Below the pieces are notes generated by a model, which saw only the letters and a program-made list of their open reading frames with translations, did no database searches and was not told the origin of the DNA. Position numbers and translations under genes: made by a program. A DNA stretch of 5,523 nucleotides, taken from Candidatus Hikarchaeia archaeon HikBin4 (lineage in GTDB: Archaea; Halobacteriota; Halobacteria; Halobacteriales; Hikarchaeaceae). Where the stretch lies: positions 1 through 5,523 of the forward strand of contig WTZT01000050.1 of the NCBI GenBank assembly GCA_009889685.1. The letters run 5' to 3'. Shown piece by piece: positions 5,080 to 5,523 of the stretch (its first letter is position 1; each line of letters begins with the position of its first letter).

Positions 5080-5523
5080 ATGGCCCGAATTGAAAGAAAA
5101 GTTGCAGGGCTAATCATGAGAGATGCAGGAATAGTGGAATCCATTCGAATCGTTCTCGAAAAAAGTGAAGATGGAAAAGTTGAATTGGACTGGGCAGATG
5201 TGAGAGGAGAGATTACTAGTGGACATTGGGGAAGACTCATAGAAACTGGAATATTGAAAGAAGGGAAAAAAGGTTTTCAAGTTTCAGATGCGTTCACCAT
5301 CAAACAGGCGATAGAGAATTTTGATAAGCCTAGATCAAAGAAATCAAAAACAAAATTGGATGATGAAGGTAAATGGACGAAATGGGACAAGGGTGCTGCT
5401 GTTTTTGCAATATGTTTGTTTGCAGGGTATTCTTTTGCAGAAGTCAGGGAGATAATTGGTAAAGGAGTGGACTTAGTGATAGGACCGATAGATGCTGTAC
5501 TTCCATTTTATCTTGTCATAATG
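5080..5523 (+). CDS. DUF106 / EMC3-TMCO1 (YidC-like) membrane protein insertase homologue (partial, C-terminus beyond window)
   Basis: The ATG at 5080 opens 148 residues that run off the right edge. Residues 1-75 are a soluble N-terminal region with a possible winged-helix look (DWADVRGEITSGHWGRLIET at 37-56, GFQVSD at 65-70), typical of haloarchaeal DUF106 proteins. A basic linker, KPRSKKSKTK (83-92), leads to a Trp-rich KWTKWDK and a first membrane segment near 105-120 (GAAVFAICLFAGYSF). A second segment begins around 131, with GPIDAVLPFYLVIM at 135-148 at the edge. Family knowledge: archaeal DUF106 proteins belong to the Oxo1/YidC/EMC3 superfamily, whose members insert proteins into the membrane; insertase activity here is inferred. 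The coiled coil and third membrane segment expected of the family would lie beyond the window. Its place directly after adk matches haloarchaea, where cytidylate kinase often follows. The lysine-rich linker contrasts with the acidic linkers I recall in haloarchaeal relatives. Confidence 0.87.
   Translation, partial: MARIERKVAGLIMRDAGIVESIRIVLEKSEDGKVELDWADVRGEITSGHWGRLIETGILKEGKKGFQVSDAFTIKQAIENFDKPRSKKSKTKLDDEGKWTKWDKGAAVFAICLFAGYSFAEVREIIGKGVDLVIGPIDAVLPFYLVIM

Noticed and set aside
1..5523. CRISPR array, insertion sequence, phage or defence genes
   Set aside because: No regularly spaced repeats, transposase or integrase motifs, or terminal inverted repeats seen; the six genes are metabolic, membrane or conserved archaeal families.

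Overview
This window looks like archaeal chromosome from a relative of the Halobacteria (haloarchaea) with about 40-45% G+C by eye. Four of its six genes resemble haloarchaeal or general archaeal families: a LOR/SDH-region (TIGR00300-type) enzyme, a small conserved haloarchaeal protein, a zinc-finger adenylate kinase, and a DUF106/EMC3-type membrane protein directly after the kinase. Several proteins are lysine-rich and close to charge-neutral. The adenylate kinase has about 32 Asp/Glu against 30 Lys/Arg, which is unlike the strongly acidic proteome of salt-in haloarchaea. My inference is a haloarchaeal sister lineage or low-salt relative, for example marine Hikarchaeia/MG-IV. A low-GC haloarchaeon such as Haloquadratum is the alternative. 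No species assignment is possible from the sequence alone.

Layout. Positions 1-979 hold two minus-strand genes: a conserved small protein of unknown function (602-979), then the N-terminal 181 residues of the TIGR00300/ornithine cyclodeaminase-like enzyme, which runs off the left edge. A 233-base divergent spacer (980-1212) follows. Positions 1213-3534 encode a complete molybdenum hydroxylase large subunit of the xanthine/aldehyde/CO dehydrogenase superfamily, with no partner subunit gene in view. It converges tail to tail, four bases apart, with a minus-strand aquaporin/MIP channel (3539-4291). A 104-base divergent promoter region (4292-4395) carries a perfect 8-bp inverted repeat with a 6-base spacer. 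Rightward from it run adenylate kinase (4396-5016) and the start of a DUF106 (EMC3/YidC-like) gene (5080 to the right edge), each with a Shine-Dalgarno-like sequence.

How they fit together. The kinase-DUF106 pair is a conserved haloarchaeal housekeeping arrangement joining nucleotide metabolism to membrane protein insertion. The aquaporin shares its promoter region with the kinase. The molybdenum enzyme appears to be a single-gene unit that must find its FeS and flavin subunits elsewhere. I see no tRNA, rRNA, CRISPR array, insertion sequence or phage gene. No new multi-gene system stands out. The most unusual items are the orphan form II-like molybdenum subunit, the TIP-like selectivity filter of the aquaporin, and the inverted repeat in the shared promoter.
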